Source of the DNA: Thermomonas sp.
Lineage (GTDB): Bacteria; Pseudomonadota; Gammaproteobacteria; Xanthomonadales; Xanthomonadaceae
DNA: 64,000 nucleotides
NCBI GenBank assembly: GCA_016720345.1
Contig: JADKKV010000003.1
Span: 105,106 to 169,105 of the forward strand
Reading direction: 5' to 3'
Shown here: positions 51,602-63,422 of the stretch, one piece after another
Position numbering within the stretch: position 1 is the stretch's first letter
How the letters are laid out: every line of letters begins with the position of its first letter
Made by a program: the position numbers and the translations under genes
The notes under the pieces: model-generated
Told to the model about the DNA's origin: nothing
Databases searched by the model: none
The model's input: only the letters and a program-made list of their open reading frames with translations

Positions 51602-54193
51602 TCAGGCCGCGACGCTGTCCGCCACGTCCCTGTATTCCTCGATCTGGTCGAAGTTCATGTAGCGGTAGATCGCATTGCCATTGGCGTTGATCACGCCGAT
51701 GTCGGCCATGTACTCCTCGCGGGTGGGGATGCGGCCCAGCCGCGCGCAGATCGCCGCCAGTTCCGCCGACCCCAGGTACACGTTGGTGTTGCGGCCCAGG
51801 CGGTTGGGGAAGTTGCGGGTGCTGGTGGACATCGCGGTGCTGCCTTCGCGGATCTGCGCCTGGTTGCCCATGCACAGCGAGCAGCCCGGCATCTCGGTGC
51901 GCGCACCGGCATTGCCGAAGGTGCCGTAGTGGCCTTCCTTGGTCAGCTCGCTGGCGTCCATCTTGGTGGGCGGCGCGATCCACAGGCGGGTGGGCAGGTC
52001 ACGCTTGCCTTCCAGCAGCTTGGCCGCAGCGCGGAAGTGGCCGATGTTGGTCATGCACGAGCCGATGAACACCTCGTCGATCTGCGCGCCGGCCACGTCG
52101 GACAGGGTCTTCACGTCGTCCGGGTCGTTCGGGCAGGCCACGATGGGCTCGTGCACGTCGGCCAGGTCGATCTCGATCACCGCGGCGTACTCGGCATCGG
52201 CGTCCGGCTCCAGCAATTGCGGGTTGGCCAGCCACGCTTGCATCTTCTCGATCCGGCGCGCCAGCGAACGCGCGTCCTGGTAGCCCTGCGCGATCATGTT
52301 CTTCAGCAGCACGATGTTGCTGTTGATGTATTCGATGATCGGCGCCTTGTCCAGGCGCACCGTGCAACCGGCGGCGGAGCGCTCGGCGGACGCGTCGGAC
52401 AGCTCGAACGCCTGCTCCACCTTGAGGTCCGGCAGTCCTTCGATCTCCAGGATGCGGCCGGAGAAGATGTTCTTCTTGCCGGCCTTGGCCACGGTCAGCA
52501 GGCCCGCCTTGATGGCGTACAGCGGGATCGCATTGACCAGGTCACGCAGGGTGACGCCCGGCTGCAGCGTGCCCTTGAAGCGCACCAGCACCGACTCCGG
52601 CATGTCCAGCGGCATCACCCCGGTGGCGGCGGCAAACGCCACCAGGCCAGAGCCGGCCGGGAACGAAATGCCCACCGGGAAACGGGTGTGGCTGTCGCCG
52701 CCGGTGCCCACGGTGTCGGGCAGCAGCATGCGGTTGAGCCAGCTGTGGATCACGCCATCGCCGGGGCGCAGCGAAATGCCGCCGCGGGTAGCGATGAACT
52801 GCGGCAGGGTGTGGTGGGTCTTGACGTCGACCGGCTTCGGGTAGGCCGCGGTGTGGCAGAAGCTCTGCATCACAAGGTCGGCGGAGAAGCCCAGGCAGGC
52901 CAGGTCCTTCAGCTCGTCGCGGGTCATCGGGCCGGTGGTGTCCTGGCTGCCCACCGAGGTCATCTTCGGTTCGCAATAGGTGCCCGGGCGCATGCCCTTG
53001 CCTTCGGCCAGGCCACAGGCGCGGCCCACCATCTTCTGCGCCAGGGTGAAGCCCTTGCCGGTATCCGGCGGGTTGACCGGCAGGCGGAACAGGTCGGTGG
53101 CCGGCAGGCCCAGCGCCTCGCGCGCCTTGGCGGTCAGGCCGCGGCCGATGATCAGCGGAATGCGGCCACCGGCGCGCACTTCATCCAGCAGCACCTCGGA
53201 CTTGAGTTCGAAGCTGGCGATCACCGCGCCGTCCTTCAGCGCCTTGCCTTCGTACGGGCGCAGCTCGATCACGTCGCCGTGGTTCATCTGGCTGACGTCC
53301 AGCTCGATCGGCAGCGCGCCGGCGTCTTCCATCGTGTTGTAGAAGATCGGTGCGATCTTGCCGCCCAGGCACACGCCGCCGGCGCGCTTGTTGGGGATAT
53401 GCGGGATGTCGTCGCCGGTCCACCACAGCACGCTGTTGGTGGCCGACTTGCGGCTGGAACCGGTGCCCACCACGTCGCCCACGTAGGCCACCAGATGGCC
53501 CTTGTCCTTCAGCGACAGGATGTTCTGGATCGGGCCGCGCTTGCCGTCTTCTTCGGGCTGGAACGGCGCATCCGGGCGGGCATTCTTGAGCATCGCCAGC
53601 GCGTGCATCGGGATGTCCGGGCGGGTGGTGGCGTCCGGCGCGGGCGACAGGTCATCGGTATTGGTTTCGCCCGGCACCTTGAACACGGTGATGGTCAGGC
53701 TTGCCGGCACGTCCGGCTTGCTGGTGAACCACTCGGCATCGGCCCAGCTCTGCAGCACGGCCTGGGCGTGGGCGTTGCCGGCCCTGGCCTTGTCCTGCAC
53801 GTCGTGGAAGGCGTCGAACACCAGCAGCGTGTGCTTGAGGGCATCGGCGGCCACGCCGCCCACTTCGGCATCGTCCAGCAATTGCACCAGCGGTGCCACG
53901 TTGTAGCCGCCCAGCATGGTGCCCAGCAGCTCGGTGGCGCGGGCGCGGGGGATCAGCGGATTGGTCTCGCTGCCGAACGCCAGCGCGGCCAGGTAGCTGG
54001 CCTTGACCTTGGCGGCGTCATCCACGCCAGCCGGCACGCGGTTCACCAGCAGGTCCAGCAGGAAGGCGTCTTCGCCGGCCGGCGGGTTCTTCAGCAGCTC
54101 GATGACGTCGGCGGTCTGCTGCGCGTCCAGCGGCAGCGGCGGAATTCCGAGCGCGGCGCGTTCGGCGGCGTGGAGGCGGTAGGTCTGCAACAT
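51602..54193 (-). CDS. acnB: Aconitate hydratase B
   Basis: An 863-aa 4Fe-4S enzyme of the TCA and 2-methylcitrate cycles. It has the AcnB-specific N-terminal HEAT-like domain ([22 protein letters not shown]), then the swivel and catalytic domains. Cluster cysteines are visible in [15 protein letters not shown] and [11 protein letters not shown]. Full length. acnA lies about 0.9 kb away on the other strand. Confidence 0.96.
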   Translation of the reverse strand: MLQTYRLHAAERAALGIPPLPLDAQQTADVIELLKNPPAGEDAFLLDLLVNRVPAGVDDAAKVKASYLAALAFGSETNPLIPRARATELLGTMLGGYNVAPLVQLLDDAEVGGVAADALKHTLLVFDAFHDVQDKARAGNAHAQAVLQSWADAEWFTSKPDVPASLTITVFKVPGETNTDDLSPAPDATTRPDIPMHALAMLKNARPDAPFQPEEDGKRGPIQNILSLKDKGHLVAYVGDVVGTGSSRKSATNSVLWWTGDDIPHIPNKRAGGVCLGGKIAPIFYNTMEDAGALPIELDVSQMNHGDVIELRPYEGKALKDGAVIASFELKSEVLLDEVRAGGRIPLIIGRGLTAKAREALGLPATDLFRLPVNPPDTGKGFTLAQKMVGRACGLAEGKGMRPGTYCEPKMTSVGSQDTTGPMTRDELKDLACLGFSADLVMQSFCHTAAYPKPVDVKTHHTLPQFIATRGGISLRPGDGVIHSWLNRMLLPDTVGTGGDSHTRFPVGISFPAGSGLVAFAAATGVMPLDMPESVLVRFKGTLQPGVTLRDLVNAIPLYAIKAGLLTVAKAGKKNIFSGRILEIEGLPDLKVEQAFELSDASAERSAAGCTVRLDKAPIIEYINSNIVLLKNMIAQGYQDARSLARRIEKMQAWLANPQLLEPDADAEYAAVIEIDLADVHEPIVACPNDPDDVKTLSDVAGAQIDEVFIGSCMTNIGHFRAAAKLLEGKRDLPTRLWIAPPTKMDASELTKEGHYGTFGNAGARTEMPGCSLCMGNQAQIREGSTAMSTSTRNFPNRLGRNTNVYLGSAELAAICARLGRIPTREEYMADIGVINANGNAIYRYMNFDQIEEYRDVADSVAA

Positions 54194-54229
54194 GGGGTTC
54201 TCCGGGGGGAACGTGGATCTTGGTCGGGA

Positions 54230-54628
54230 TCAGGCCTTGGGGGCGATCAGCTTCAGGCCCTTGAAGAAATCGCGGTGGAAACTGGTGTCGTAGGTGATCA
54301 GTGCGTCGCATTGCAGCAGCGCGTGCGCGCCGACCAGGAAATCGGCCAACGGCCGCGCCTCGCCGCTGCGCTGGCGTTGCCGGCGCTGCATCTCGCCCGC
54401 GCGCAACGCGGACTTGGACTCCACGGCGTTGTAGTGGACGCCCATGTCCTCCAGCGCACCCAGCGCCTCGGCGCCGTTGCGCAGGCTGGCGCAGACGGCG
54501 GCCAGCGCCGCGTCGCAGACCACCACCCGGCCGCTGCCAAGCGCCTGCCGCAGGCACGCTTCGGCGGCGTCGGCACGGGGGCCGTCGGTGAGCAGTTCGA
54601 CCAGGACCGGGGCATCGACGGCGATCAT
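54230..54628 (-). CDS. vapC: PIN-domain toxin, VapC-like
   Basis: A 132-aa PIN-domain protein, a presumed Mg-dependent ribonuclease toxin. The N-terminal strand MIAVDAPVLVELLTDG supplies the first Asp, and the later acidic residues lie in LADFLVGAHALLQCDALITYDTSF, a typical PIN core. The gene follows an AbrB-fold antitoxin gene by 4 bp, the usual antitoxin-then-toxin order. Confidence 0.88.
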   Translation of the reverse strand: MIAVDAPVLVELLTDGPRADAAEACLRQALGSGRVVVCDAALAAVCASLRNGAEALGALEDMGVHYNAVESKSALRAGEMQRRQRQRSGEARPLADFLVGAHALLQCDALITYDTSFHRDFFKGLKLIAPKA

Positions 54629-54632
54629 CGGT

Positions 54633-54833
54633 TCAACCCTTGCCCTCGCCCGCGGTGGCGTCCAGCGCGAACTTGCCGCGCACGCGCGAGATCGCGTCGT
54701 CCACGTGCTTGCTCAGCACGATCCGGCTGCCGTCCATTTCCACCTTCAGCACGCTGCCCTTGGTCAGGCCCAGTGCATCACGCACCGCCTTGGGCAGGGT
54801 GATCTGGCCGCGTTCGGCGACAGTGGCTTCCAT
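54633..54833 (-). CDS. vapB: AbrB/MazE-fold antitoxin, VapB-like
   Basis: A 66-aa swapped-hairpin DNA-binding protein: MEATVAERGQITLPKAVRDALG then LTKGSVLKVEMDGSRIVL. The C-terminal tail would neutralise the adjacent PIN toxin. ATG 54833 is supported by GGAGG; a longer reading frame upstream would cross its own promoter. Autoregulation through the GTATG/CATAC dyad upstream is likely for this family. Confidence 0.88.
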   Translation of the reverse strand: MEATVAERGQITLPKAVRDALGLTKGSVLKVEMDGSRIVLSKHVDDAISRVRGKFALDATAGEGKG

Positions 54834-54856
54834 GACGGACCTCCACGGAAGAAAAA

Positions 54857-54877
54857 GTATGCATGAATTATACATAC
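54857..54877 (-). promoter_or_regulatory. vapBC promoter with overlapping operator
   Basis: A perfect minus-strand -10, TATAAT (54872-54867), is enclosed by the inverted repeat GTATG...CATAC (54857-54861, 54873-54877). It sits about 25 bp upstream of the antitoxin start. Occlusion of the -10 by the VapB-VapC complex would give the usual autorepression. Confidence 0.55.
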
Positions 54878-54939
54878 CCGCGGTTGCATGCGCAGCCCCG
54901 CATGCTGCACCCGCCCCAAAAGGGGCCCCCAAAAAGGCA

Positions 54940-54994
54940 AAAAGGGGCCAGAGTCAATTTCCGCTTGAAACGGAAATTGACTCTGGCCCCTTTT
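54940..54994. repeat. REP-like GGGGCCAGAGTCAATTT palindrome, copy 1
   Basis: A perfect 24-bp inverted repeat (54940-54963 with 54971-54994) with a 7-base CTTGAAA loop, flanked by A and T tracts so it can also terminate transcription in both directions. A related palindrome is at 61492-61538. Similar GGGGTCAGAGT-type repeats accompany REP-associated transposases in other proteobacteria; none is seen in this window. Confidence 0.7.
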
Positions 54995-55072
54995 CTCGCC
55001 TTTTCTCCCTTTTCTCCCACTCACGCCAGCGGACGTAGACTGGGTTCCCGAATCCACGCCCCGGACCCCGCC

Positions 55073-57828
<2,756 letters not shown>

Positions 57829-57842
57829 GCGGGACCCGTCCG

Positions 57843-58886
57843 ATGCACACGCGCCGCGTCCTCTTGCGGGTCCTGGGCCTGGCGCTGTGCTGGCTGTGCA
57901 CGCTGTCGGCGATTGCAGCCGCACCGGCAACGCCGTCGGCGGACGGCCTGCGCCCCGGCCAGTTCACCTGGACGCCGGAGCTCGCGCCGCAGGGGCCGGT
58001 CGCGGTGATCGTCAGCCTGCCGGAGCAGCGCGCCTACGTGTACCGCAACGGCGTGCGCATCGGGGTGTCCACCACCAGCACCGGCAAGCCCGGGCATGCC
58101 ACCCCGCCCGGCATCTACACCATCCTGCAGAAGCGCCGCGAGCACTACTCCAACCTGTACGACGACGCGCCGATGCCGTTCATGCAGCGGCTGAGCTGGG
58201 ACGGGGTGGCGCTGCACGCCGGCAACCTGCCGGGCTACCCCGCCTCGCACGGCTGCGTGCGGCTGCCGCTGGGCTTCGCCGAGCGCCTGTTCGCCACCAC
58301 CGGGATCGGCAGCGTGGTGGTGGTGGCCGATGCGGCCAGCGCGCCGCCCGCGCTGGTGTCGCCGGGCCTGTTCGCCCCCATCGACAGCGCCACCGGCGCA
58401 CCGCGGCCGCCGGCACCGGCGCCGCGCAACGGCGAGTGGCTGCCGGAACGTGCGCCGTCAGGCCCGCTGACGATCCTGCTCAGCACCGCCGACCGCCAGG
58501 TGGTGGTCCTGCGCAACGCGGTGGAGATCGGGCGCGCGGCGCTGCTGCTGGACAACACCGCGCCGGCGATCGGTACCCGCGCCTACCTGCTGTTGCACGC
58601 CAGCCCCGGCACGGCCACAACGCCGCCCGGGCTGCCCGCGGCACGCTGGCAGGCGCTGTCGCTGCCGGAAACCGGCGGCATCGGCGAGGACGCCCTGCGC
58701 GAGCTGTTCGCCAGCCAGCGCATCGCGCTGCCGGAAGGCTTCGCCGGCGCGTTGCAGGCGGCCCTGCAACCGGGCACCACGGTGCTGCTGACCGACCAGC
58801 CGCTGCAGCCGAACGCGGGCACCGGCGAGATGCTCAGCATCGAACCCACCGCCAATGAAGCCGCGCCGCGCGCGGGCGAGCCCTGA
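57843..58886 (+). CDS. L,D-transpeptidase (YkuD family)
   Basis: A 347-aa exported protein. The signal peptide (residues 1-27) ends IAAA. The YkuD domain at about residues 50-165 has the catalytic signature SHGCVRL with Cys138 and His125 (VALHAG). This predicts 3-3 peptidoglycan cross-linking or lipoprotein attachment. A second, degenerate domain-like repeat (PLTILLSTADRQVVVLRNAVEIG, about 205-300) mirrors the first strand of YkuD but lacks the Cys. It begins 14 bp after acnA. Confidence 0.88.
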   Translation: MHTRRVLLRVLGLALCWLCTLSAIAAAPATPSADGLRPGQFTWTPELAPQGPVAVIVSLPEQRAYVYRNGVRIGVSTTSTGKPGHATPPGIYTILQKRREHYSNLYDDAPMPFMQRLSWDGVALHAGNLPGYPASHGCVRLPLGFAERLFATTGIGSVVVVADAASAPPALVSPGLFAPIDSATGAPRPPAPAPRNGEWLPERAPSGPLTILLSTADRQVVVLRNAVEIGRAALLLDNTAPAIGTRAYLLLHASPGTATTPPGLPAARWQALSLPETGGIGEDALRELFASQRIALPEGFAGALQAALQPGTTVLLTDQPLQPNAGTGEMLSIEPTANEAAPRAGEP

Positions 58887-58908
58887 GCCGGCGCCACCGA
58901 GCCGACCC

Positions 58909-59844
58909 ATGTGCTATTCCGCGCAAGCCCTGCAGGACTACCGCATCTACGTGCGCACGCACGGCGCGGCACTGGGCCTGGACGCCTTCATCCGGCTGTT
59001 CTGGGACTGGCGCCAGAACCGCACCGGCTACCGCCTGCCGAAGGCCATGCTGGACGCCCTCGCCGACCCCGCCAGCACCCCGGACCCGCGCCTGCGCCAG
59101 TGGATCCAGGACTGGACGACCGAACAGGCCAACGTGCTGGAACAGGAACTGTTCGCGCAGATGACCCGGCGGGTAGGCGCCGAACGCGCGCTGCAGGCCC
59201 GGGTGACGAAGAAGGCGCAGCAGGACCTGCGCATCGCCAGCGACAAGATCGCGAGGGCCGGCCAGCGCCTGAAGGACCTGCGCCGCAGCGAGCCGCTGCC
59301 GCGCGATTCGCGCATCTTCCCCGGCAGCTACAGCTGCGTGATGGTCGCCGAAGGCGGCCGGCGCGTGGTCTACCCGATGCGCTACCAGTGCCGCCCGCAA
59401 GGCAAGCCGGCCGCGTACGACCGCAAGTACCCCGGCACCTACAACGCCCGCCGCGACAGCCTGGAGGGCTACTGGAAGGACCTGTTCGGCCACCAGCACG
59501 CGGTCATGCAGGTGGACACCTTCTACGAAAACGTGGAAGCCAGGGACGGCCGCAACCGCGTGCTGCAGTTCACCCCGCGCGACGGCGGCCCCATGTACGT
59601 GGCCTGCCTGTGGTCACGCTGGACCGACCCGGCCGGCACGCAGCCGGACCTGCTCTCGTTCGCCGCCATCACCGACGAACCGGAACCGGAAGTCGCCGCC
59701 GCCGGCCACGACCGCACCATCATCAACCTCAAGCCCGAATGCATCGACGCCTGGCTCAACCCCGACCCATGCGACCTGCCGGCCCTGTACGCCCTGTTCG
59801 ACGACCGCCAGCACCCCTACTACGAACACCGCGAAGCCGCCTGA
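58909..59844 (+). CDS. SRAP-family protein (YedK/HMCES-like)
   Basis: A 311-aa SOS response-associated peptidase family protein. After Met removal the N-terminal catalytic Cys2 (MCYSAQ) can form a thiazolidine crosslink with abasic DNA. Later conserved segments include YNARRDSLEGYWKDLF, FYENV for the active-site Glu region, and GHDRTIINLKPECIDAWL with the catalytic His. It is longer than YedK (222 aa) because of a basic, helical insertion at residues 60-130. It lies 22 bp after the transpeptidase gene. Confidence 0.88.
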   Translation: MCYSAQALQDYRIYVRTHGAALGLDAFIRLFWDWRQNRTGYRLPKAMLDALADPASTPDPRLRQWIQDWTTEQANVLEQELFAQMTRRVGAERALQARVTKKAQQDLRIASDKIARAGQRLKDLRRSEPLPRDSRIFPGSYSCVMVAEGGRRVVYPMRYQCRPQGKPAAYDRKYPGTYNARRDSLEGYWKDLFGHQHAVMQVDTFYENVEARDGRNRVLQFTPRDGGPMYVACLWSRWTDPAGTQPDLLSFAAITDEPEPEVAAAGHDRTIINLKPECIDAWLNPDPCDLPALYALFDDRQHPYYEHREAA

Positions 59845-59861
59845 GCGCGCACCCGTCGTCG

Positions 59862-60142
59862 TCAGGGTTCGCCGGCACTGCTTACCTGTACCTTGGCGTC
59901 CCAATCGATCCCGCAGGCGGTGCAGGTGAAGACCCGGGTACCGCCCGTGCTGGCGCGCCCCCTGCTCCTGAGCCAGCGCCTGCATTGCGGGCAACGGCAA
60001 AGCAGGTCCCGCGCCACCGCGCACGCCATCAGCAAGGCACCCGCGGCCATGGTGGCCGGCACGAACACGTTCACCAGCGCCTGGTCCTGCAGGGACTCCT
60101 GCGCGCAGTACGCGGCCATCCACGAGGCCGCCGTAATCGCAA
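59862..60142 (-). pseudogene. 3' part of a small membrane zinc-ribbon gene split by an IS3 element
   Basis: This encodes the C-terminal 90-odd residues of a protein with a TM helix (ALVNVFVPATMAAGALLMACAVA) and a zinc ribbon (CRCPQCRRWL...CTACGIDW). An internal Met at 60119 leaves an 85-aa frame. Reading upstream in frame (AITAASW) meets the IS boundary at 60143. Removing the IS and one copy of the CAA duplication joins it exactly in frame to 61367-61454. The intact gene would encode 121 aa with two TM helices. Function unknown. Confidence 0.8.
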
Positions 60143-60204
60143 GGGTTCTACCCCGTTTTCACGGACACTTACGAGAAGGCCGATCTAGGCCATGAGGAGT
60201 GTTC

Positions 60205-60492
60205 ATGTCGAAGCGAAGGAAGTTCAGTGCCGAGTTCAAGCGTGGCGCTGTTGAGCAGGCGAGCCAGCCGGGTGTCAGCTGTGCCCAAGTGGCGCGGGAG
60301 CTGGGGATTCGGGACGCCCTGCTGACCCGGTGGAAGCGTGAGGCCCAGAGCCAGGGCAAAGCAGTCTTCGGCGGCACTGGCACGCCGCGGGACGAAGAGC
60401 TGGCCCGCCTCAAGCGCGAGTTGGTGCGGATCAAGAAGGAGCGGGATTTTTTGCGAGAAGCGGCGACGTTCTTTGCCAAGGCATCATCCTGA
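60205..60492 (+). CDS. IS3-family transposase OrfA
   Basis: A 95-aa HTH protein: [43 protein letters not shown], then a leucine-zipper-like tail [26 protein letters not shown] 60205 follows GAGGAG. A T-TTT-TTG slippery heptamer at 60447-60453 can shift ribosomes by -1 into the orfB frame, which is open from there, giving the OrfAB transposase. Confidence 0.93.
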   Translation: MSKRRKFSAEFKRGAVEQASQPGVSCAQVARELGIRDALLTRWKREAQSQGKAVFGGTGTPRDEELARLKRELVRIKKERDFLREAATFFAKASS

Positions 60493-60500
60493 GGTATCAG

Positions 60501-61361
60501 GTGATCGAACGTTGCCGCGATGAGTTTCCGGTTCGACTGATGTGCCGTTGCCTGCGGGTGTCGGCCAGCGGTTACTACGACTGGAGCAAGCGATTGCCCA
60601 GCGCCCAGCAGACCGACAACCAACGACTGCTCGGCCGGATCCGTGAGTTGCACGAGGACAGCCGCGGCATGCTGGGTGCCGGTCGCATGCATGAAGACCT
60701 TGCGGATCAAGGCGAGACAGCCAGCCTGAACCGGGTGGCGCGCCTGATGGCGACTGACGGCTTGCAAGGCTGGCCGCGACCGAAGCGGCGTGGCCAACGC
60801 GGCCAGCTGGCGCTGACGCCGCCGGGCGTACGCAACCTGCTGGAACGGGACTTCACCGCGCTGGAGCCGGAGACCAAGTGGGTCACCGACATCACCGAGC
60901 TCAAGACCCGGGAAGGCAAGCTGTACCTGTGCATCGTGCTGGATCTGTTCGACCAGCGGGTCGTGGGTTGGTCGATGCACCACCGACAGGACCGGCAGAT
61001 GGTGATCCGGGCCGTGCAGATGGCGGTCTGGCAGCGCCAGGACAGTCATCCCGTGATCCTTCATTCGGACCGGGGCAGCCAGTTCCGGAGCGGCGACTAC
61101 CAGCGTTACCTGGCGACCCACCGACTGATGTGTTCGATGAGCGCGGTGGGCCACTGCGGCGACAACGCTGCGTGCGAAGGCTTCTTCGGACTGCTCAAGC
61201 GCGAGCGGGTTTACCGCACGACGTATCCGACGCTCGATGCCGCAAGGGCCGATGTGTTCGAATACATCGAGCGGTTCCACAACCCGAGAATGCGAAGAAG
61301 AGTCGCAAGGCAGGACTTGAAGTTTTCAGTTCTTTCACAACCGTCCGTGATTTCGGGGTAG
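60501..61361 (+). CDS. IS3-family transposase OrfB (DDE integrase core)
   Basis: A 286-aa product from GTG 60501, or the C-terminal part of OrfAB by -1 frameshifting. HTH_21 region is at residues 40-95. The DDE triad is visible in [20 protein letters not shown] and [14 protein letters not shown]. The C-terminus [14 protein letters not shown] is normal for Xanthomonas IS3 relatives. Appears intact. Confidence 0.94.
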   Translation: MIERCRDEFPVRLMCRCLRVSASGYYDWSKRLPSAQQTDNQRLLGRIRELHEDSRGMLGAGRMHEDLADQGETASLNRVARLMATDGLQGWPRPKRRGQRGQLALTPPGVRNLLERDFTALEPETKWVTDITELKTREGKLYLCIVLDLFDQRVVGWSMHHRQDRQMVIRAVQMAVWQRQDSHPVILHSDRGSQFRSGDYQRYLATHRLMCSMSAVGHCGDNAACEGFFGLLKRERVYRTTYPTLDAARADVFEYIERFHNPRMRRRVARQDLKFSVLSQPSVISG

Positions 61362-61366
61362 AACCC

Positions 61367-61454
61367 CAAGCAAGACCAGCATGGTCAAGCGCGTGCTGCG
61401 CGCATGGGTCGGGTGGGTCCGGGGTTCCATCGCGGAAGGGTGCCTGGTGGTCAT
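61367..61454 (-). pseudogene. 5' part of the small membrane zinc-ribbon gene split by the IS
   Basis: From ATG 61454 the frame reads MTTRHPSAMEPRTHPTHARS, then TRLTMLVLL, and meets the IS at 61366. It continues exactly in frame at 60139 once one CAA copy is removed, completing the first TM helix (MLVLLAITAASWMAAY). This reconstruction confirms both the insertion point and the target duplication. Confidence 0.75.
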
Positions 61455-61491
61455 GCGGCGATCAACGGGAACCGGAAAAAGGCCGAAAAAA

Positions 61492-61538
61492 GGGGCCAGA
61501 GTTGATTAACGATTCAAACGCAAATTGACTCTGGCCCC
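61492..61538. repeat. REP-like GGGGCCAGAGT palindrome, copy 2
   Basis: GGGGCCAGAGTTGATT (61492-61507) pairs with 61523-61538, with two G-U wobbles. It matches the copy at 54940-54994 in both arms but has a different loop. It lies just upstream of the split zinc-ribbon gene. Confidence 0.6.
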
Positions 61539-61539
61539 G

Positions 61540-61850
61540 CCTCGTACTGACGAATCGCGCTTGACCTGACCCCCATGGAGTCGGCGATAGTGATGAGCTT
61601 GCGTGATCATCACGACCCATTCCAGGTAGCGCTGAATTGGATTTGGCTATCAGCACCGTGCGTTCGCACTCAAGCATGCGTTCCGCAAAACCGGAACAAG
61701 CCGGCAAAGCGAATTGCTCCAGCTGGTGGATCGGGTGTTAGCTGGGGCGCCTTGCTAGACCTGTGTAGCGGAGTGCCGGGCAATCCGGAAATCGCTTTCG
61801 GTGTTTGGCACCTGTTCCCTACCCAAATCGAATGGGGCAAGGTCAACCTT
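61540..61850. other. No convincing gene; lower-GC stretch
   Basis: I see no gene with a start, ribosome-binding site and recognisable product. A short plus-strand open stretch ending at about 61761 (TGTSRQSELLQLVDRVLAG) has protein-like composition and could be a gene remnant. The base composition is less GC-rich than the core genome, in line with acquired DNA. Confidence 0.4.
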
Positions 61851-62745
61851 TCAACCCTCAACTTGCGGATACCGTACCGCCAGCGCCTGTGCGATCAGAT
61901 TGCGTTGGTCTTCCGGAATGCGTTCCGCTGCCAAGCCACGAATTCGGCACCCCTGCCCATCGGGGTAAACACCACGACATCGGCGCGTTTGCCGATCTCG
62001 TCCCGGTCTACGAACCAGCCGGGAAGCGCGACCGCGGCGATGACCGGGAAATCGCGCTGGAGCGCGTCGTGCAGGCGCCGTTGCAACCACTGCGCCTGCT
62101 GCACGGCTTGTTCGATGGGGGCGGCGGTGGCGAAGTCGGGGAACCGGAGCGTGCTTCCGTCGGGGGCCACTCGATGGGTTTGATCGTCCGGGCCGCCCGA
62201 ACGTTTCGGGCGACGGAAGGACTTGGTTTCCACCGCATAGACACCACGCGGCGCAATGACCACATGGTCGATGTTGAAACCTTCGCATGGCAGGTCATGC
62301 ATCACGATGCAGCCCTGCGCGACCAGCCGGTTGAGTTGCATACCCGTCACGCGTTCGCCCAGCAAGCCGTCGCGAGCATTCTGGCGTGCGCCCCAATGCC
62401 GCATGAAGCCGGGCAGGCCCCAGGCGAACATCAACAAGGCACCGACGACGAACACCCGGAGCTGCCGTCCCAGCGCATGCGCTCCGGCGGAATTCGCTGC
62501 AGCGCCCATGCCAGCAACATCACGGGAAACGCGAAATACATCACGATCACTGACAGCAGCATGTCTTCCTGGCTGTCGGTCACCCGCTCCACCAGCTGCT
62601 GGCCCGGCACACGGCCCACCTGCTTACGCTGGAGTGGGGAGCGTCGCTCCTCGCGCCTCCGCCACCAACGCAGTGCGAGCACGCACGTGAGGGCGAGCAA
62701 GATCGAGATGCCGAATGCGGCGAACATCAGGAGGTTTGCAGTCAT
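61851..62745 (-). pseudogene. Membrane-anchored NERD (nuclease-related) domain protein, two frameshifts
   Basis: Reconstructed across three frames. The N-terminus is MTANLLMFAAFGISILLALT with two TM helices up to WALQRIPPERMRWDG. After a one-base deletion near 62455 the frame RVFVVGALLMFAWGLPGF continues with a third TM. The NERD core follows: GCIVMHDLPCEGFNIDHVV, APRGVYAVETKSFRR and AVALPGWFVD. A second deletion near 61920 leads into RIPEDQRNLIAQALAVRYPQ and the stop. NERD proteins are putative nucleases, often membrane-tethered. The start overlaps the upstream gene stop (ATGA), which supports the frame assignment. Indels may be sequencing errors. Confidence 0.75.
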
Positions 62746-63388
62746 GGGTGCGCGTCCAATGTGCTGGTCGAAGTGTCGAGGCCGACTTTTCCTTGGCATG
62801 CTTGCCGAATGAAGGCCACCAGATCGTCCTGGTCGTTGGACGAAAGAATCCCGTGTCGACGCGTGAAGAATGGTGCAAACGCCAGCCCTCTCCGTGTAGG
62901 CCAGTACGCGTCCTCCTTCGGCTGCAGCCCGAAGTGCTCACGCACGAGGTAGCTGCACCATGCTGTCTTGCCATGGAAGACGACGGCCGCGGGTTGAACT
63001 CTTGGATTGCTGCCCCCAACAGGGGAATACGAGCCTCGCGTACCAGCCTCACGTATACGCCAGGTTCGATGCCTGCCAATGGTGTTGAAATGGAGGGCCG
63101 CGGAAATGGCGCCATGTTCGACAGGAAATAGCCGCTCCCCACACCCGCGACCTGCGCTAGGTGCCGGCAGATCCTCCAGACCGAAGATTCTCTCCCTGTT
63201 GCAACCGGGAGGTTTGGGTCGTAGGTCAACTGCAGATCTCCGACCTGCAACCCCGCGTGGGTGTCCCGGTGCGTCTCGGTGAAGTTTCCGCCCTCCTCGA
63301 TCCCGACGAACCACACCCTACTCCTCGGATCGCCATATCCAAGGAACTGCAGGCGGTAGGTCTGTTCGTTGTCCAGCCCAGCAATCAC
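62742..63388 (-). pseudogene. Uncharacterised, possibly uracil-DNA-glycosylase-fold protein, one frameshift
   Basis: Starting at GTG 63388 the frame reads MIAGLDNEQTYRLQFLG, then RVWFVGIEEGGN and SVWRICRHLAQVAG. After AAIQEFNP at about 63000 a missing C (CCCC to CCC) moves the frame. It continues AAVVFHGKTAWCSYLVREHF to TSTLDAHP and a stop overlapping the NERD start. The VGIEEG and VFHGKTAW segments resemble motifs of UDG-superfamily proteins. That assignment is tentative. It lies 34 bp after the next upstream gene, so three genes form one operon. Confidence 0.6.
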
Positions 63389-63422
63389 GGGGCGACAAGA
63401 CTGGGAGGGCCGCTACGCCTGA

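Larger units (their letters stand above)
60143..61366 (+). mobile_element. IS3-family insertion sequence (1224 bp, apparently intact)
   Basis: Terminal inverted repeats of 24 bp (60143-60166 and 61343-61366, two mismatches) start GGGTTCTACCCCG. A 3-bp target duplication CAA flanks them (60140-60142 and 61367-61369). Two overlapping-phase ORFs encode OrfA and the DDE transposase OrfB. The near-perfect ends, intact ORFs and clean target duplication suggest recent insertion. The group within IS3 is not certain; a 3-bp duplication fits IS51- or IS3-type elements. Confidence 0.93.

Noticed and set aside
58497-58886. Second catalytic L,D-transpeptidase domain in the 57843-58886 gene
   Set aside because: The C-terminal repeat resembles only the first YkuD strands and lacks the HxxxxxxSHGC motif, so it is unlikely to be catalytic.
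61370-61510. Plus-strand 44-codon frame starting MVKRVLRAWVGWVRG
   Set aside because: It is antisense to the reconstructed start of the split zinc-ribbon gene and has no ribosome-binding site.
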